Assembly (NCBI RefSeq): GCF_001423845.1
Contig: NZ_LMPM01000001.1
Coordinates: 2,530,153 to 2,594,152 of the forward strand
Direction: 5' to 3'
From: Sphingomonas sp. Leaf357
GTDB taxonomy: Bacteria > Pseudomonadota > Alphaproteobacteria > Sphingomonadales > Sphingomonadaceae
Length of the DNA: 64,000 nucleotides
In this document: piece by piece, positions 17,161 through 29,272 of the stretch
Numbering within the stretch: position 1 is the stretch's first letter
How the letters are laid out: every line of letters begins with the position of its first letter
Notes under the pieces: model-generated
Told to the model about the DNA's origin: nothing
The model's database searches: none
The model's input: the letters and a program-made list of their open reading frames with translations, nothing else
Translations under genes and position numbers: made by a program

Positions 17161-18632
17161 CAGCCCTCGAAATTGTCCGCCACGAACCGGTCGAGCAACC
17201 GCACGCCGTACCCCGTCGCGCCCTTGTCGTAGTTCGGGCCCGGCTTGTCCGACCACACCATGCCAGCGATGTCGAGATGCGCCCATTTCACGCCCGCATC
17301 CACGAAGCGCTGGATGAACTGCGCGGCGGTGATCGATCCCGCGCCCCGCGGCCCGACATTCTTCATGTCCGCGATCGGGCTGTCGATCAGCTTGTCGTAG
17401 GTCGGCGAGAGCGGGAAGCGCCACAATTTGTCGCCGCTGGCGAGGCCAGCCTTCAAGAGTTGCTCCGCGAGCGCATCGTCGTTGGCGAACACGCCGCCAT
17501 GTTCGTTGCCGAGCGCGATGATCATCGCCCCGGTCAGCGTCGCCAGGTCGACGATCGTCTTTGGCTTGTGCGTCCGCTGCACCCAGGTGACGCAATCGCA
17601 CAGCACCAGCCGACCCTCGGCATCGGTGTTCAGCACTTCGATTGTCTGGCCGGACATGCTGGTCAGCACGTCGCCCGGGCGGATCGCATTGCCGTCGGGC
17701 ATGTTCTCCACCAGACCGCACACGCCGATTACATTGGCCTTTGCCTTGCGCGCCGCCAGCGCCTTCATCGCGCCGACCACCGCACCCGCGCCGCCCATGT
17801 CCCACTTCATGTCTTCCATGCCGGGTCCGGGCTTGATCGAGATGCCGCCGGTGTCGAAAGTCACACCCTTGCCGACCAGGGCCAGATCGGGATCGCCCGC
17901 GCCCTTCCCGCTCCACTTGAGCGCGAGCAGCCGTGCATCCTTCGCCGACCCCTGGCTGACGCCGAGCAGCGAGCCCATGCCCAGTTCGCCCATCGCGGCC
18001 TCGTCCAGCACGGTAACCTCGATCCCCAGGCCCTCGATCTCCTTCAACACCTTGGCGACGAAGGTCTCGGGGTAGATCACGTTTGGCGGCTCGGCCACCA
18101 AAGTGCGGGTCAGCTCCATGCCCTCGGTCACCGCCTTCTGGTCGGTCCAGGCGGCATCGGTGCCCTCGGGCACGCCGGTCAGCGTGATCGTGGTCAGCGT
18201 CGGCTTCGATTTCTCGGGCAGCTTGGTGCGATAGACGTCATGACGCCAGCCGCGCTGCGCCGCCGCGCCCGCGAAGCGCGCCGCCGCCTTGGCCGTCGCG
18301 CCGGCGCCGGAAAAATCGACCGTCACGCCGTCCACGCCGGAGGTCAGCAGCTTGCCGATCAGCGCGCCACCGGCCCGCTCGTAATCCGCCTCGCTCCCGG
18401 CTCCCACGCCCAGCAACAGCACGCGCCGGACGCCCTCGCCCGAACCGACGAACGCCTCGATCACCGCCCCGGCCTCGCCATCGAAGCGGCCACCCTTGGC
18501 CGCGCCCAGCACGACCTGCTTGGCCGCCGCGTCCAGGCCGCCGATCGTGCTGCGCTCCAGCCCGTCCTTCTCGATGAGCAACGCGAGCGCGGCGCCGGCA
18601 TCGGCAGGCGCGGTGGAGAGAACGATATGCAT
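17160..18632 (-). CDS. pepA: Leucyl aminopeptidase (M17)
   Basis: A 490-residue cytosolic aminopeptidase with two metal ions. The N-terminal macro-like domain is followed by the catalytic domain: GKGVTFDTGGISIKPG (Lys/Asp ligands), MKWDMGGAG, and the signature NTDAEGRLVLCD. GAGGA is placed six bases before the ATG at 18632. It is divergent from lptD and followed by holC. In E. coli the homologue also binds DNA as a Xer accessory factor; nothing here shows whether that applies. Confidence 0.96.
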   Translation of the reverse strand: MHIVLSTAPADAGAALALLIEKDGLERSTIGGLDAAAKQVVLGAAKGGRFDGEAGAVIEAFVGSGEGVRRVLLLGVGAGSEADYERAGGALIGKLLTSGVDGVTVDFSGAGATAKAAARFAGAAAQRGWRHDVYRTKLPEKSKPTLTTITLTGVPEGTDAAWTDQKAVTEGMELTRTLVAEPPNVIYPETFVAKVLKEIEGLGIEVTVLDEAAMGELGMGSLLGVSQGSAKDARLLALKWSGKGAGDPDLALVGKGVTFDTGGISIKPGPGMEDMKWDMGGAGAVVGAMKALAARKAKANVIGVCGLVENMPDGNAIRPGDVLTSMSGQTIEVLNTDAEGRLVLCDCVTWVQRTHKPKTIVDLATLTGAMIIALGNEHGGVFANDDALAEQLLKAGLASGDKLWRFPLSPTYDKLIDSPIADMKNVGPRGAGSITAAQFIQRFVDAGVKWAHLDIAGMVWSDKPGPNYDKGATGYGVRLLDRFVADNFEG

Positions 18633-18817
18633 GGGAATCCTCGAAGGTTTTGGGGGAGGTTCTGGGAGATCTGATACGATTCGTCCGCTCTAGACCCGCC
18701 GCACCGCGCTGGCAAAGCACGGCATGAACGATCCGGCGATTGCGGCGCGGGGCTGCCGGTGCGATAGGGCGGGCATTCGCGCGTCATTCCGGCGCGTCTG
18801 GGGGTGTGTTTCCCGAC

Positions 18818-21067
18818 GTGAAGCGTTCCGATCTGCTCTCGACCTGCGCCCCGTCCGCCGCCCTGCTGCTTGGCCTGCTTTTCGCGCAGACCGCGCAGGC
18901 GCAAGACCTTCAGACGCCACCCACGCCGCCGCCCTCCGCGGTCGATCTGCCCACGGCGACCGACGACCAGGTCGCATTCAGTGCCGGCACGCTGCAATAC
19001 GATACCGATTCCCAGATCGTCACCGCCACCGGCGACGTCCGCATGGCGCGCAGCGGCGACAAGTTGCGCGCCGACAAGGTCGTGTGGAACCGCCAGACCG
19101 GCAAGGTCATCGCCACCGGCAGCATCGCCGTCACCAATCCCGGCGGGGATATCGCCTATGGCGATTCGATCGAACTGACCGATTCGCTGAAGGACGGCAT
19201 GGTCGACAACATGCTCGTCGTGCTCGAACGCGGCGGGCGGCTGGCCGCGCGCAAGGGCACGCGCTTTCCCGACGAGAAGGTCGAGCTGGAAGACGCAGCC
19301 TACACGCCGTGCAACGTCACGACCTCCAAGGGCTGCCCCAAGGAGCCGTCGTGGAAGATCACCGCGGTGCGAGTCACCTATCGCCCGGATCGCCAGCGGA
19401 TCTATTACAAGGGCGCTCAGATCAATGTCTTCGGCCTGCCGACGATACCGCTGCCGGCCTTTTCCCACCCGATCGGGGGCGGCAGCGACAGCGGCCTGCT
19501 CTCGCCCGATCTCCGCTACAGCCGGACGAACGGCTTCGAATATGCCCAGCCTTATTATTTTCGCCTCGCGCCCAATCGCGGCCTGACGATCACGCCGCGC
19601 GTCTTCACCGGCGCGCTGCCGCTGCTCAAGGCGCAATATACCGCGCTGGACAGCAAGGGCGCGTTCAGCATCACCGGCTACGGCACCTACAGCCGGCGCA
19701 GCGACGACCTCAACACGTTCGATCCGACCGACACGTCGATGGCGTTCCGTGGCTATATCGACGGCATCGCGCGCTACCAGTTCGATCCGAACTGGAGCGC
19801 CAGCGCCTCGATCCGCCTGGCCAGCGACCGCACCTTCCTGCGCCGGTACGATATCTCCTACGACGATCGCCTGCGCTCGACCGCACGGATCGAGCGGATC
19901 GACGCCAACAGCTATTTCGGCATCACCGGCTGGGCCGTGCAGACCGTGCGAGTCAACGACAGCCAGGGCCAGCAGCCGATCGCCATTCCCGAGATCGATT
20001 ATCGCCGCCGCATGGACGATGGCCTGCTCGGCGGCAAATTCACCTTCCAGGCCAATACGCTCGCGCTGACCCGCACCGACGGGCAGGACACGCAGCGCGG
20101 CTTCGTCAGCGCGCGCTGGGATCTGCGCAAGCTCACCCGCTGGGGCCAGGAGGTCACCTTTACCGCCTTCGGCCGCGGCGACGTCTATCACACCAGCGAC
20201 ACGCTCGCGACGAGCGTGCTCAACTATCGCGGCGACGAGGGCGTCCAGAGCCGCGTGATGGGCGCGGTGGCGGTGGACGTGAAATGGCCGCTGATCGGGC
20301 AATTCCTCGGCGGCACGCAGCGCATCACCCCCCGCGTGCAGATCGTCGCCTCGCCGCACATCAAGAATCTCGAAATCCCGAACGAGGATTCGCGCGCCGT
20401 GGATCTGGAGGATTCGAACCTGTTCGCGCTCAACCGTTTCCCGGGCTACGACCGGATCGACGACGGCACGCGCGTGACCTACGGTGCCGATTACGCGCTC
20501 GATCTGCCGGGCGTGGCGATCTCCACCAATATCGGCCAGAGCTACCGCCTGGGCACCCGATCGGACATCTTCCCGCCCGGCACCGGGCTGGACAGCCGAT
20601 TTTCCGATTTCGTCGGGCGGACGGAGGTGCGCTATCGCGATTTCGTCTCGCTCACGCATCGCTACCGGCTCGACAAGAACGGTCTGGCGATACGCCGCAA
20701 CGAACTGGACGCGACGATCGGGTCGCGCGCCACCTACCTGCTGCTCGGCTATCTCAAGCTCAACCGCAACATCACCACGACCGAGGATCTGCAGGATCGC
20801 GAGGAGGTCCGCATCGCCGGCCGCGTGCAGTTCGCGCGCTTCTGGTCGCTCTACGGTTCGTCGCTGGTCGATCTCACCAACCGGGACGAGGATCCGCTGT
20901 CGGTGTCCGATGGGTTCACGCCGGTCCGCCACCGCCTCGGGGTCTCCTATGAAGACGATTGCCTGAAGATCGGCTTCACCTGGAAGCACGATTACCAGAG
21001 CACGGGCGACGCCCGCGCCGGCAACGGCTTCCTCTTGTCGCTTTCATTCAAGAATCTTGGACGCTAA
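18818..21067 (+). CDS. lptD: LPS-assembly protein LptD
   Basis: A 749-residue outer-membrane barrel that inserts lipopolysaccharide into the outer leaflet. The start is taken as GTG at 18818, giving MKRSDLLSTC and a signal peptide ending at AQAQ; another GTG at 18806 would add four residues. An OstA/LptA-like beta-jelly-roll domain (about residues 45-190, with GTLQYDTDSQIVTATGDVRM) precedes the barrel domain, whose C terminus ends in short beta strands and LSFKNLGR. It begins the lptD-surA-pdxA-rsmA cluster; SurA is the chaperone for LptD. Confidence 0.94.
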   Translation: MKRSDLLSTCAPSAALLLGLLFAQTAQAQDLQTPPTPPPSAVDLPTATDDQVAFSAGTLQYDTDSQIVTATGDVRMARSGDKLRADKVVWNRQTGKVIATGSIAVTNPGGDIAYGDSIELTDSLKDGMVDNMLVVLERGGRLAARKGTRFPDEKVELEDAAYTPCNVTTSKGCPKEPSWKITAVRVTYRPDRQRIYYKGAQINVFGLPTIPLPAFSHPIGGGSDSGLLSPDLRYSRTNGFEYAQPYYFRLAPNRGLTITPRVFTGALPLLKAQYTALDSKGAFSITGYGTYSRRSDDLNTFDPTDTSMAFRGYIDGIARYQFDPNWSASASIRLASDRTFLRRYDISYDDRLRSTARIERIDANSYFGITGWAVQTVRVNDSQGQQPIAIPEIDYRRRMDDGLLGGKFTFQANTLALTRTDGQDTQRGFVSARWDLRKLTRWGQEVTFTAFGRGDVYHTSDTLATSVLNYRGDEGVQSRVMGAVAVDVKWPLIGQFLGGTQRITPRVQIVASPHIKNLEIPNEDSRAVDLEDSNLFALNRFPGYDRIDDGTRVTYGADYALDLPGVAISTNIGQSYRLGTRSDIFPPGTGLDSRFSDFVGRTEVRYRDFVSLTHRYRLDKNGLAIRRNELDATIGSRATYLLLGYLKLNRNITTTEDLQDREEVRIAGRVQFARFWSLYGSSLVDLTNRDEDPLSVSDGFTPVRHRLGVSYEDDCLKIGFTWKHDYQSTGDARAGNGFLLSLSFKNLGR

Positions 21068-21159
21068 GCTGCGGTTCACCTGCCATCGTGGATGGGGGAG
21101 TACCGCCGGGGCGTCGTCTAGGGATGTGGGCGGCACGATATGGGATTATTGAACACGTG

Positions 21160-22641
21160 ATGATTTCTGTGACGAAGGCGGTGAAAACCGGCCGCGCGGT
21201 GGCCTTGCTTGCGGCTCTGTCCGTAACCTGCACGCCGATCGGCGGCATGGCCCAGAAGGCTCCCAAGGCCAGGGCGCCGGCACCGAAAACCCCCGCGACG
21301 AAGACTCCTTCGACCAAGGCACCCGCCGCTCAGGCGGATGGCACGGCGCCGGACGGTGCCGCATCCGACAACACCGTGGCCGACAATGGCGTGCCCGATG
21401 TCGGCCTGAACATTCCGGACAATCTGCAGCTCTACGGGAAGCTCGATCCGAACGTCCGCAAGCCCACCGCGATCGTCAACGAAACCGTCATCACCGGCAC
21501 CGATGTCGACCAGCGTCTCGCGCTGGCCGTCGCGATCAACGGCTGGAAGCTCAGCCCGGAAGATACCGCGCGCCTGCGCACGCAGACGCTGAACCAGCTG
21601 ATCGACGAGACGCTTCAGATCCAGGAAGCGAAGGCGAGCGAAGTCGTCATCACTCCGGCGGAATTGTCGCAGAGCTTCAACGGCGTGGCGAAGAATTTCA
21701 GCCGGTCGCCCGAACAGATGCGCGCGTATCTGCGTCAGGTGAATTCCTCGGAACGCTCGCTCAAGCGCCAGATCGAGGGCGAACTGGCGTGGCAGCGCTA
21801 CCTGCGCCGCAAGGTCGAGCCGACGGTCAATGTCAGCGAGGAAGAGGTCAAGTCGATCCTCAAGCGCCTGCAGGATTCCAAGGGCACGCAGGAATATCAC
21901 GTCAACGAGATCTATATCCATGCCGAGCCGGCTCAGGCGGCGCAGATCTCGGCGAGCATCACGCAGATGATCGACAAGATCCAGAAGGGCGAGGCGCCGT
22001 TCGGCTATTTCGCGCGCACCTTCTCGGAAGCCACGACGAAGAGCGTGGATGGCGATCTCGGCTGGGTGCGCAGCTCGCAATTGCCCGACGAACTCAGCCG
22101 CGCCGTCGAAGCGATGCAGGTCGGCCAGATCGCCGGGCCGATCCCGGTCGCCGGCGGGTTCTCGGTCATCTATCTGGTCGACAAGCGCCAGGTGCTCACC
22201 GCCGATCCGCGCGACGCGAAACTCGCGCTCAAGCAGATCACCGTGCGCTTCCCGGCCGGCACCACCCAGGCGCAGGCGACCGAGCGCGTCGCGGCGTTCG
22301 CCGCCGCCACCAAGGCGATGCAGGGCTGCGGCGACGTCGCCAAGGTCGCCGCCTCGCTCGGCGGCGACGTGGTCGACAGCGATTCGGCCACGATCCGCGA
22401 TCTTCCGCCCGCGCTGCAGGATATCATGCTGAAGCTGGCGGTCGGCCAGGCCACGCCGCCCTTCGGGTCGGCGCAGGACGGCGTTCGCGCGCTCGTGCTG
22501 TGCGGCAAGGACGAGCCGCGCGGCGGCGATCTGCCCAATTCCAGCCGCTTGCAGGAACAGATGGAGCAACAGCGCGTCAATCTGCGCGCGCAACAGCTGC
22601 TGCGCGATCTTCGCCGCGATGCGATCGTCGAATATCGCTGA
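21160..22641 (+). CDS. surA: Peptidylprolyl isomerase, SurA-like periplasmic chaperone
   Basis: A 493-residue secreted foldase. The signal peptide (MISVTKAVKTGRAVALLAAL) ends near GGMAQ. A Lys/Pro/Ala-rich linker follows, then the SurA N-terminal domain (IVNETVITGTDVDQRLAL, residues about 105-225) and parvulin PpiC domain near residues 240-350 (YHVNEIYIHAEP, DGDLGWVRSSQLPDEL, GPIPVAGGFSVIYLVDKR). A second domain is degenerate. The ATG at 21160 is chosen; a GTG three bases earlier is possible. The gap to lptD is 92 bases. Confidence 0.93.
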   Translation: MISVTKAVKTGRAVALLAALSVTCTPIGGMAQKAPKARAPAPKTPATKTPSTKAPAAQADGTAPDGAASDNTVADNGVPDVGLNIPDNLQLYGKLDPNVRKPTAIVNETVITGTDVDQRLALAVAINGWKLSPEDTARLRTQTLNQLIDETLQIQEAKASEVVITPAELSQSFNGVAKNFSRSPEQMRAYLRQVNSSERSLKRQIEGELAWQRYLRRKVEPTVNVSEEEVKSILKRLQDSKGTQEYHVNEIYIHAEPAQAAQISASITQMIDKIQKGEAPFGYFARTFSEATTKSVDGDLGWVRSSQLPDELSRAVEAMQVGQIAGPIPVAGGFSVIYLVDKRQVLTADPRDAKLALKQITVRFPAGTTQAQATERVAAFAAATKAMQGCGDVAKVAASLGGDVVDSDSATIRDLPPALQDIMLKLAVGQATPPFGSAQDGVRALVLCGKDEPRGGDLPNSSRLQEQMEQQRVNLRAQQLLRDLRRDAIVEYR

Positions 22642-22654
22642 TCGGGCGCCCGCG

Positions 22655-23662
22655 ATGAACGCGCCGCTTGCCCAGCCACTGGCAGTATCGATGGGCGATC
22701 CGGCCGGTATCGGGCCGGAAATCATCGCCAAGGCCTGGGCCGCGCGCGATACGGAAAGCCTGCCGCCGTTCTTCGCCGTGGGCGATGCCCGCGCCGTGGT
22801 CGCGGTGTGGGATGGCCCGGTCGTGTCGATCCTCGACCCCGCCGAGGCGCTGGGGGCCTTCCCGCGCGGGCTTCCGGTGCTCGGTGTCGACGATGGCGGC
22901 CAGATCTCGCCCGGTCACCCGGATGTCGACGGTGCCCGGTGCGCGCTCCACTCGCTGGAAGTCGCTGCCGGTCTCGCACGCTCCGATGCCGCTAGCGCGC
23001 TCGTGACCGGGCCGGTGTCGAAGGCCCAGCTCTACCAGATCGGCTTCACCTATCCCGGCCAGACCGAATTCGTCGCCGAACGCTGCGGCGTCTCGCGTGA
23101 GAATGCGGTGATGATGCTCGCCGGCCCGACGTTGCGCGTCGTGCCCGTCACCACCCACGTGCCGCTCGACACCGTCTCCGGCCTGCTCTCGATCGAGTTG
23201 CTCGTCGCCAAGGGCCGCGCCACCGCACGCGGCCTGCGCAAGAATTTCGGCATCGAGACGCCGCGCCTGGCCTTTGCCGGCTTCAATCCGCACGCCGGCG
23301 AGGGTGGCGCGATCGGGCGCGAGGAAATCGACTTCATCTTCCCAGCCATCGCCCAGTTGCGGGAGGAAGGCATCGACGCGACCGGCCCGTTCGCCGCCGA
23401 CACGATGTTCCACGCCCGCGCCCGCGCCACCTATGACGCGGCGATCTGCTGCTATCACGATCAGGCGTTGGTGCCGCTCAAGACGCTGCATTTCGACGAG
23501 GGCGTGAACATCACGCTGGGCCTGCCGATCGTCCGCACCTCGCCCGATCACGGCACGGCGTTCGGCATCGCGGGCAAGAACGTCGCGCATCCCGGCGCGA
23601 TGATCGCCGCGATCCGCATGGCCGGCGAAGCGACCGAACGCCGCGCCGCGCGGCTGCTGTGA
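22655..23662 (+). CDS. pdxA: 4-hydroxythreonine-4-phosphate dehydrogenase
   Basis: A 335-residue NAD-dependent enzyme of pyridoxal phosphate synthesis. It shows [12 protein letters not shown] near the N terminus, the metal/substrate region [33 protein letters not shown] and the zinc-binding [14 protein letters not shown]. The ATG at 22655 follows surA by 13 bases; the frame upstream lies inside surA. Its stop overlaps the rsmA start in GTGA. Confidence 0.97.
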   Translation: MNAPLAQPLAVSMGDPAGIGPEIIAKAWAARDTESLPPFFAVGDARAVVAVWDGPVVSILDPAEALGAFPRGLPVLGVDDGGQISPGHPDVDGARCALHSLEVAAGLARSDAASALVTGPVSKAQLYQIGFTYPGQTEFVAERCGVSRENAVMMLAGPTLRVVPVTTHVPLDTVSGLLSIELLVAKGRATARGLRKNFGIETPRLAFAGFNPHAGEGGAIGREEIDFIFPAIAQLREEGIDATGPFAADTMFHARARATYDAAICCYHDQALVPLKTLHFDEGVNITLGLPIVRTSPDHGTAFGIAGKNVAHPGAMIAAIRMAGEATERRAARLL

Positions 23663-24507
23663 CCGATACGCTACCGCCGTTGCGGGAGGTCATCGCCCGG
23701 CACGGCCTCAACGCCAGCAAGGCGCTGGGCCAGAACTTCCTGCTCGACGGCCAGTTGCTCGCCCGCATCGCGCGCATTCCCGGCGATCTGACGGGCGCGG
23801 AAGTGTTCGAGGTCGGCCCCGGCCCCGGCGGCCTGACCCGCGCATTGCTGCAGGCCGGTGCTCGCGTCACCGCCGTCGAGCGCGACCGCCGCTGCATCCC
23901 CGCGCTCGCCGAACTCGGCGAAGCCTTCCCCGGCCAACTCCGCGTGATCGAGGACGACGCACTTGAGATCGACGCCGCTTCCCTGTTCGAGGGCAAGCCG
24001 CACATCGTCTCCAACCTGCCCTACAATATCGGCACGGCTTTGTTCGTTCGCTGGCTCTCGGCCGATTGGGCCCCGTGGTGGCAGAGCCTGACGCTGATGT
24101 TCCAGAAGGAAGTCGCCGACCGCATCGTCGCCGGCACCGACGACGATGCTTACGGCCGCCTGGCGGTGCTGGCGCAGTGGCGCTCCTCGGCCAAGCTGGC
24201 GATGCCCGTCCACCGCTCCGCCTTCACCCCGCCGCCCAAGGTGATGTCGGCCGTGGTGCACATCGTGCCCGAAGTCGCGCCCGAGGGCGTCAACTTCGCG
24301 ACGCTGGAACGCCTGACCGGCGCCGCCTTCGGGCAACGCCGCAAAATGTTGCGTCAAAGTGTGAAAGGTGTCCCCGGCGCACTGTCCGCGCTGGAAGCCG
24401 TCGGCATCGAAGCGACACGACGCGCGGAAACAGTGAGTGTCGCGGAATTCGTCGAGGTCGCGCGGGTGATGCGAGCTAACAACCAATCCCCGTCTCCCCG
24501 GGCTTGA
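23659..24507 (+). CDS. rsmA: 16S rRNA (adenine1518/1519-N6,N6)-dimethyltransferase
   Basis: A 282-residue KsgA-type SAM methyltransferase acting late in 30S assembly. Visible: [12 protein letters not shown], the SAM loop [14 protein letters not shown], the catalytic NLPYNIG (NLPY motif) and [12 protein letters not shown] in the C-terminal domain. It starts with GTG overlapping the pdxA stop (GTGA). The last residues SPSPRA and the stop codon are encoded by one arm of an intergenic repeat, so the natural C terminus was probably altered by repeat insertion. Confidence 0.96.
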   Translation: MTDTLPPLREVIARHGLNASKALGQNFLLDGQLLARIARIPGDLTGAEVFEVGPGPGGLTRALLQAGARVTAVERDRRCIPALAELGEAFPGQLRVIEDDALEIDAASLFEGKPHIVSNLPYNIGTALFVRWLSADWAPWWQSLTLMFQKEVADRIVAGTDDDAYGRLAVLAQWRSSAKLAMPVHRSAFTPPPKVMSAVVHIVPEVAPEGVNFATLERLTGAAFGQRRKMLRQSVKGVPGALSALEAVGIEATRRAETVSVAEFVEVARVMRANNQSPSPRA

Positions 24508-24522
24508 CCCGGGGTCCAGCTC
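24488..24522. repeat. Half-copy of GTCATCCCGGACTTGATCCG-family repeat overlapping rsmA end
   Basis: The string CCCCGGGCTTGACCCGGGGT is a short palindrome matching one arm of the larger family at 15568 and 26358. The opposite long arm is not found before the next gene, so this is a solitary half. It supplies the rsmA stop codon and could form a terminator hairpin between rsmA and the convergent TPR gene. Confidence 0.65.
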
Positions 24523-24579
24523 CTTTCTCCTCGGCAGATGGATCGCGAAAGATAGGGTGGCTGGCTGGGTTGAACAGCC

Positions 24580-25092
24580 CTACTCTTTCGCCGTCGCCTT
24601 CTCCGGCACCTTCGTCGCCACGGCCGCCGTCTGCACCGGCGGTCCCTTCACGATTGCCGCGGCCAACGCGTTGCCCTCGGGGCATGCCGCCTTCGCGCAC
24701 AACGTCCGGATCTTCGCCAGATTGGCCTTGGCCTGGATCACCGCGCCCTTGGCTACCAGCGCCTCGCCCTGCCCTTTCAGCGCCAGCCGGTCGCTCGGCT
24801 CGAGCAACAACGCCTCACGGTACAGGCGGATCGCCTTGCCCGGCAGGCCGCGCGCCTGTGCCACGTCGCCCAAGGTCACGAACCCGGCGCGGTTGCGCGG
24901 ATCGACCGCCAGCGCGGTCTCGATGAGGTCGGTCGCGCCGTCGAGATTGCCGGCCGCCTGCGCCGCGCGACCCTGCGCCAGCAGCGCCATCGATCGCGGA
25001 TCGATCTGCTCTTCCGGGCGCTGGCCGTGCAGCGACGTCGACACCGTCAGCAACGTGAGCGCGACGGCGGCGGCGACGGACGAATAACGCAT
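24580..25092 (-). CDS. Exported TPR-repeat protein
   Basis: A 170-residue protein with a signal peptide (MRYSSVAAAVALTLLTVSTS, cleavage near LHGQ). Two to three tetratricopeptide repeats follow (ALLAQGRAAQAAGNLDGATD; ALAVDPRNRAGFVTLGDVAQ; ALLLEPSDRLALKGQGEALV). Two cysteines near residue 130-135 could form a disulfide. The ATG at 25092 is preferred because GGAGAG stands six bases upstream. TPRs mediate protein contacts; partner unknown. It lies downstream of rsmB in the same direction. Confidence 0.82.
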   Translation of the reverse strand: MRYSSVAAAVALTLLTVSTSLHGQRPEEQIDPRSMALLAQGRAAQAAGNLDGATDLIETALAVDPRNRAGFVTLGDVAQARGLPGKAIRLYREALLLEPSDRLALKGQGEALVAKGAVIQAKANLAKIRTLCAKAACPEGNALAAAIVKGPPVQTAAVATKVPEKATAKE

Positions 25093-25125
25093 GATGCTCT
25101 CCAGAGTGCGCACGATCGCTATCGG

Positions 25126-26301
25126 CTAGCACGCGCGCCGGAGGCGTGCGACAAAAAAGCCGTCGGTATCGTCATGTGCCGGGGTCAGGCGCACGCCCGG
25201 GCCATGCGCCCGCCCGGCCGGCAGGTCGGGCGTGTCGCTGGTCCAGCCGGGATGTGCCGCCAGGAACGCGGCGACCTGCCCGGCCCCTTCCTCGTCCAGC
25301 AGCGAGCAGACGATATAGACGAGCGTGCCATCTGGCTTCACCAGTCCCGCGCCCACCTCCAGCACATGCTCCTGTGTTTTCGCCAGCCGCGCGATCCGTT
25401 CAGGGGTCAGCCGCCAGCGCGCCTCGGGGTTGCGCCGCCACGTGCCGGTGCCCGAACAGGGCGCGTCGATCAGCACGCAATCCGCGCTGTCCGCCCAATC
25501 CGATAGAATTTCCGCCTCCTGGCCCGGATCGAGCAGGCGGGTTTCGATCATCGTTGCGCCCGCCCGTTCCGCGCGAGGCGTCAGCCGGGACAGCCGCGCG
25601 CGATCGGTATCGGCTGCCAGCAACGCGCCGGCATCGCCCATCGCCGCGGCCAAAGCGAGCGTCTTGCCGCCCGCGCCCGCGCACAGATCGACGATACGTT
25701 GTCCGCCCGAAGCCTCCGCCGCCAGCGTGACGATCTGGCTGCCCGCATCCTGCACCTCGACCGCCCCGTCCTTGAACGCTTCCAGCGTCTCGACATTGGT
25801 GCCCGATGGCAGCCGCCACGCATCGGCGAGGCCAGGGATCGGCTCCGCGCCCTCGATCGGTGCGGGCGCGGGCTTCAGCCGGTTGATCCGCACGTCGAGC
25901 GGCGCCCGATCGATCAGCGCCGGCAGTTCGTCCGCGCCGATGCCCGACGCGAGCAGTTTCGCCACGATCCACTCGGGTGCCACGCCCGGCTTGGCCGCGA
26001 CCTCCGTCTCGCCGATCGCGGCGGGCGCATGGGTCGATCCGTCGAACAAAGCGGACAACTCCGCGTCGCCCGCGGCGAGCGCGAGCATCGCCGCCCGCCC
26101 GCTCGCCGGCCGTTCGCCCAGCATGCGGATCGCGGCATAGACCAGTTCGCGCACCGCGCGCCGGTCCTTGCTGCCGGCATAGCGACGCTGGGCGAAATAT
26201 TTGGCGATGATCGTATCCGCCGCCGCCCCGCTATCCCGCGCGGCGGCGACGATCGCGTCGAGCAGGTCGATCGCTGCCTGGATACGGGCTGAGGGTGTCA
26301 T
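25126..26301 (-). CDS. rsmB: RsmB/NOP family rRNA cytosine-C5 methyltransferase
   Basis: A 391-residue enzyme. The N-terminal NusB-like helical domain (about 1-120) precedes the SAM-dependent catalytic domain with IVDLCAGAGGKTLALAA, the motif IV cysteine in DAPCSGTGTWRRNPEARW and the motif VI cysteine in VYIVCSLLDEEG. Both catalytic cysteines are intact. Known members methylate 16S rRNA C967; this homologue might have a different site. It is 33 bases upstream of the TPR gene and downstream of guaB, with a palindrome between. Confidence 0.9.
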   Translation of the reverse strand: MTPSARIQAAIDLLDAIVAAARDSGAAADTIIAKYFAQRRYAGSKDRRAVRELVYAAIRMLGERPASGRAAMLALAAGDAELSALFDGSTHAPAAIGETEVAAKPGVAPEWIVAKLLASGIGADELPALIDRAPLDVRINRLKPAPAPIEGAEPIPGLADAWRLPSGTNVETLEAFKDGAVEVQDAGSQIVTLAAEASGGQRIVDLCAGAGGKTLALAAAMGDAGALLAADTDRARLSRLTPRAERAGATMIETRLLDPGQEAEILSDWADSADCVLIDAPCSGTGTWRRNPEARWRLTPERIARLAKTQEHVLEVGAGLVKPDGTLVYIVCSLLDEEGAGQVAAFLAAHPGWTSDTPDLPAGRAHGPGVRLTPAHDDTDGFFVARLRRAC

Positions 26302-26357
26302 GCTATGTTCCTGACGTCGTCATATCGAAAAGAGCGGCAGGATTAACCAGGAAGGCC

Positions 26358-26451
26358 GTCACCCCGGACTTGTTCCGGGGTCCACCGGGCCGCAAACCAA
26401 CCGGCGAGTGATCGTGAGGCACAGTGGACCCCGGAACAAGTCCGGGGTGAC
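26358..26451. repeat. Intergenic palindrome, GTCATCCCGGACTTGATCCG family
   Basis: A perfect 28-base inverted repeat with arms at 26358-26385 (beginning GTCACCCCGGACTTGTTCCG) and 26424-26451. It lies eight bases after the guaB stop, between guaB and rsmB, which are transcribed in the same direction. Confidence 0.92.
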
Positions 26452-26458
26452 CCTTTAC

Positions 26459-28291
<1,833 letters not shown>

Positions 28292-29272
28292 ATGGGGTTG
28301 ACCGCAGGCGCACTCGTTCTGGCCTTGGTGCTTCTGTACCTGTTCACCAGCATCAAGATCGTCCGGCAGGGCTATCAATATACGATCGAACATTTCGGCC
28401 GCTTCACCACAGTGGCGCGGCCCGGCTTCAATTTCTATCCCGCCTTCTTCTACCGTGTCGGCCGCAAGGTGAACATGATGGAGCAGGTGATCGACATTCC
28501 GGGTCAGGAGATCATTACCAAGGACAATGCGATGGTCGCGGTGGACGGCGTGGTGTTCTTCCAGGTGCTGGACGCGGCGAAGGCGGCCTATGAGGTGTCC
28601 GAACTCTATGTCGCGATCCTGCAGCTGACGACGACCAACCTGCGCACCGTGATGGGTTCGATGGATCTGGACGAAACCCTGTCGAAACGCGACGAGATCA
28701 ACGCTCGGCTGCTGGTCGTGGTCGATCATGCGACCGCCGCGTGGGGCGTCAAGATCACCCGTGTCGAGGTGAAGGACATCCGCCCGCCGGCCGACATCGT
28801 CAACGCGATGGGCCGGCAGATGAAGGCCGAACGCGAGAAGCGCGCCAACATCCTCGAGGCCGAAGGCTCGCGTGCCTCTGAAATTCTTCGCGCCGAGGGC
28901 CAGAAGCAGTCGAAGATCCTCGAGGCGGAGGGCCGCCGCGAAGCCGCCTTCCGCGATGCCGAGGGCCGTGAGCGCGCGGCGCAGGCCGAGGCCAAGGCGA
29001 CCGAACTCGTCTCGATCGCGATCGAACAGGGCAGCGCGCAATCGCTCAACTATTTCATCGCGCAGAAATATGTCGAGGCGGTCGGCAAGTTCGCCACCTC
29101 CCCTAATGCCAAGACGATCCTGTTCCCGGTCGAGGCGACACAGTTGATCGGCACGTTGGGCGGCATCGGCGAACTCGCCAAGACGGCATTCGGCAATGAA
29201 CAGCCCACCCCGCCCAAACCCGCCACGCCGCCGGCACGCTTCAAGGGGCCGTTCGAACAGGGCGACACGTGA
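28292..29272 (+). CDS. qmcA: SPFH/Band 7 (stomatin-like) membrane protein
   Basis: A 326-residue protein with one N-terminal membrane segment ([19 protein letters not shown]) followed by the SPFH domain ([18 protein letters not shown] to [11 protein letters not shown]) and a charged coiled coil rich in EAEG repeats (residues 175-245). This layout matches E. coli QmcA and the stomatin-like partners of NfeD, which organise membrane microdomains and membrane-protein quality control. Its stop overlaps the next gene, an NfeD-like protein, in TGATG. Confidence 0.93.
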   Translation: MGLTAGALVLALVLLYLFTSIKIVRQGYQYTIEHFGRFTTVARPGFNFYPAFFYRVGRKVNMMEQVIDIPGQEIITKDNAMVAVDGVVFFQVLDAAKAAYEVSELYVAILQLTTTNLRTVMGSMDLDETLSKRDEINARLLVVVDHATAAWGVKITRVEVKDIRPPADIVNAMGRQMKAEREKRANILEAEGSRASEILRAEGQKQSKILEAEGRREAAFRDAEGRERAAQAEAKATELVSIAIEQGSAQSLNYFIAQKYVEAVGKFATSPNAKTILFPVEATQLIGTLGGIGELAKTAFGNEQPTPPKPATPPARFKGPFEQGDT

